From assembly GCA_902796865.1 (NCBI GenBank), contig CADBQZ010000114.1:1-5367 (forward strand): a DNA stretch of 5,367 nucleotides, given 5' to 3'. Both the position numbers and the translations under genes were made by a program. The notes below the pieces were generated by a model. That model did no database searches, was not told the DNA's origin, and saw only the letters and a list, made by a program, of their open reading frames with translations. Of this stretch, positions 4,830 to 5,367 are shown piece by piece (position 1 is the first letter of the stretch; each line of letters starts with the position of its first letter). Source of the DNA: an uncultured Ruminococcus sp. GTDB lineage: Bacteria; Bacillota; Clostridia; Oscillospirales; Ruminococcaceae.

Positions 4830-5367
4830 CTAGCTCCTTATAGTATAGACATTTCCCTTTTTAGTATCGAATGAAACTGTTCCGTCTGCGGCGGTGGAAT
4901 TTACAGTACTGCCGTCGCAGAATACACTTATAAGTGAATTTGTGCGAATGGTGCAGGTCTGTCCGCAAAGGGAGACTATCTTAGCGGCTTTTAATTTTCT
5001 GTCTTCCCAGATCATAGATACTTCAAAGCCGTTTTTGGCACGAAGTCCTTTTATTTGTCCGGTGTGCCATTCTACCGGAAGTGCCGGAAGAAGTATTATT
5101 TCATCGGAGGTGCTTTGCATGAGAGCTTCAGTCATAGCAGAAGCTCCGCCGAAGTTCCCGTCTATCCTCATTCTCGGCTGTCCGTCAAACATATTCGGGT
5201 TTGTTGAATATGCTATCAGTTTTTGCAGATTTTCATAGACCATTTCGCTGTCATGAAGCCTTGCCCACATATTTGTGACCCACGCACGGCTTAGACCGGC
5301 ATGACCGCTTCCGTGGATAAGTCTTCGTATCAGAGTTGCTCTTGCTGCACCGGCAAGACGGGGGGTC
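4830..5367 (-). CDS. GH95 glycoside hydrolase (alpha-L-fucosidase/alpha-L-galactosidase family), C-terminal part only
   Basis: The frame is open to the window edge, so only the last 178 residues are present. The Met at 5270 is internal (W-x-R-L context), not the start. Numbered within the fragment, the visible features are H18-G-S-G-H22, S26-R-A-W29, W34-A-R-L37, D61-G-Q-P64 and I68-D-G-N-F-G73, then L-L-P-A-L-P and a G-L-R-A-x2-G-F-E-V stretch, and a C-terminal beta-rich domain. This order is characteristic of the end of the GH95 (alpha/alpha)6 barrel and its trailing beta domain. The Asp in I-D-G-N-F-G probably corresponds to the catalytic base (Asp766 of Bifidobacterium AfcA, from memory). 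GH95 enzymes invert and remove alpha-1,2-L-fucose or alpha-L-galactose, for example from xyloglucan or host glycans. The full protein usually has about 750-800 residues, so some 600 residues lie outside. The substrate cannot be resolved here. Confidence 0.9.
   Translation of the reverse strand, partial: TPRLAGAARATLIRRLIHGSGHAGLSRAWVTNMWARLHDSEMVYENLQKLIAYSTNPNMFDGQPRMRIDGNFGGASAMTEALMQSTSDEIILLPALPVEWHTGQIKGLRAKNGFEVSMIWEDRKLKAAKIVSLCGQTCTIRTNSLISVFCDGSTVNSTAADGTVSFDTKKGNVYTIRS
4834..4839 (-). promoter_or_regulatory. Ribosome-binding site of GH26, embedded in the GH95 3' end
   Basis: The minus strand reads AAGGAG, 10 nt before the ATG at 4823. It overlaps the last sense codons of the GH95 gene (stop TAG at 4830-4832). 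This supports the chosen start and an operon in which GH26 follows GH95. Confidence 0.7.

Noticed and set aside
4894..5238. 114-codon open frame on the plus strand
   Set aside because: It lies entirely antisense to the well-supported GH95 frame, has no ribosome-binding site or recognisable domain, and is a shadow of codon bias.
4830..5270. A complete small protein starting at the Met at 5270
   Set aside because: The same frame stays open and GH95-like up to the window edge, with no Shine-Dalgarno before this Met. It is an internal residue of a truncated gene.

Overview
This 5.4-kb window has about 43-45% G+C by eye, and every gene lies on the minus strand, so transcription runs from high to low coordinates. 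The gene content suggests a plant-fibre-degrading gut or rumen Firmicute, perhaps a Ruminococcus-like Clostridia. The clues are a surface-lipoprotein GH26 with an appended carbohydrate-binding module, a GH95 enzyme, strong Shine-Dalgarno sites and a textbook sigma-70/SigA promoter. The taxon is an inference and is not proven by any marker in the window.

Region A (about 5367-3222) is the end of a glycan-degradation operon. A 5'-truncated GH95 gene (alpha-L-fucosidase/alpha-L-galactosidase family) enters from the window edge. Six bases after its stop comes a complete GH26 gene. This encodes a lipoprotein with a CBM35/CBM6-like jelly-roll domain followed by a beta-mannanase-type TIM barrel with both catalytic glutamates. 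The Shine-Dalgarno sequence of GH26 lies inside the last codons of GH95, so the two are almost certainly one transcript.

Region B (3221-3059) is the only sizeable intergenic stretch, 163 bp. It holds a weak AT-rich hairpin after GH26, then a near-perfect minus-strand promoter (TTGACA, 18 bp, extended TGnTATAAT). Next is a 44-nt imperfect hairpin capped by a UUCG tetraloop at the predicted 5' end of the next mRNA, and finally the ribosome-binding site of the next gene.

Region C (3058-15) is a three-gene operon. First is a UbiA-superfamily integral-membrane prenyltransferase that resembles decaprenyl-phosphate phosphoribosyltransferase (DPPR synthase). Second is a HAD-IB phosphatase overlapping it by 20 bp. 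Third is a 517-residue polytopic membrane protein with GT-C-like features. A coherent model is that UbiA loads phosphoribose from PRPP onto a polyprenyl phosphate, the HAD enzyme removes the 5-phosphate, and the membrane protein transfers the lipid-linked pentofuranose to a surface glycan or protein outside the membrane. This would parallel the mycobacterial decaprenyl-phospho-arabinose route, but in an organism with no mycobacterial arabinogalactan and with no DprE1/DprE2 epimerase genes visible here. It is the most interesting part of the window.

No tRNA, rRNA, CRISPR array, insertion sequence or other mobile element was seen.
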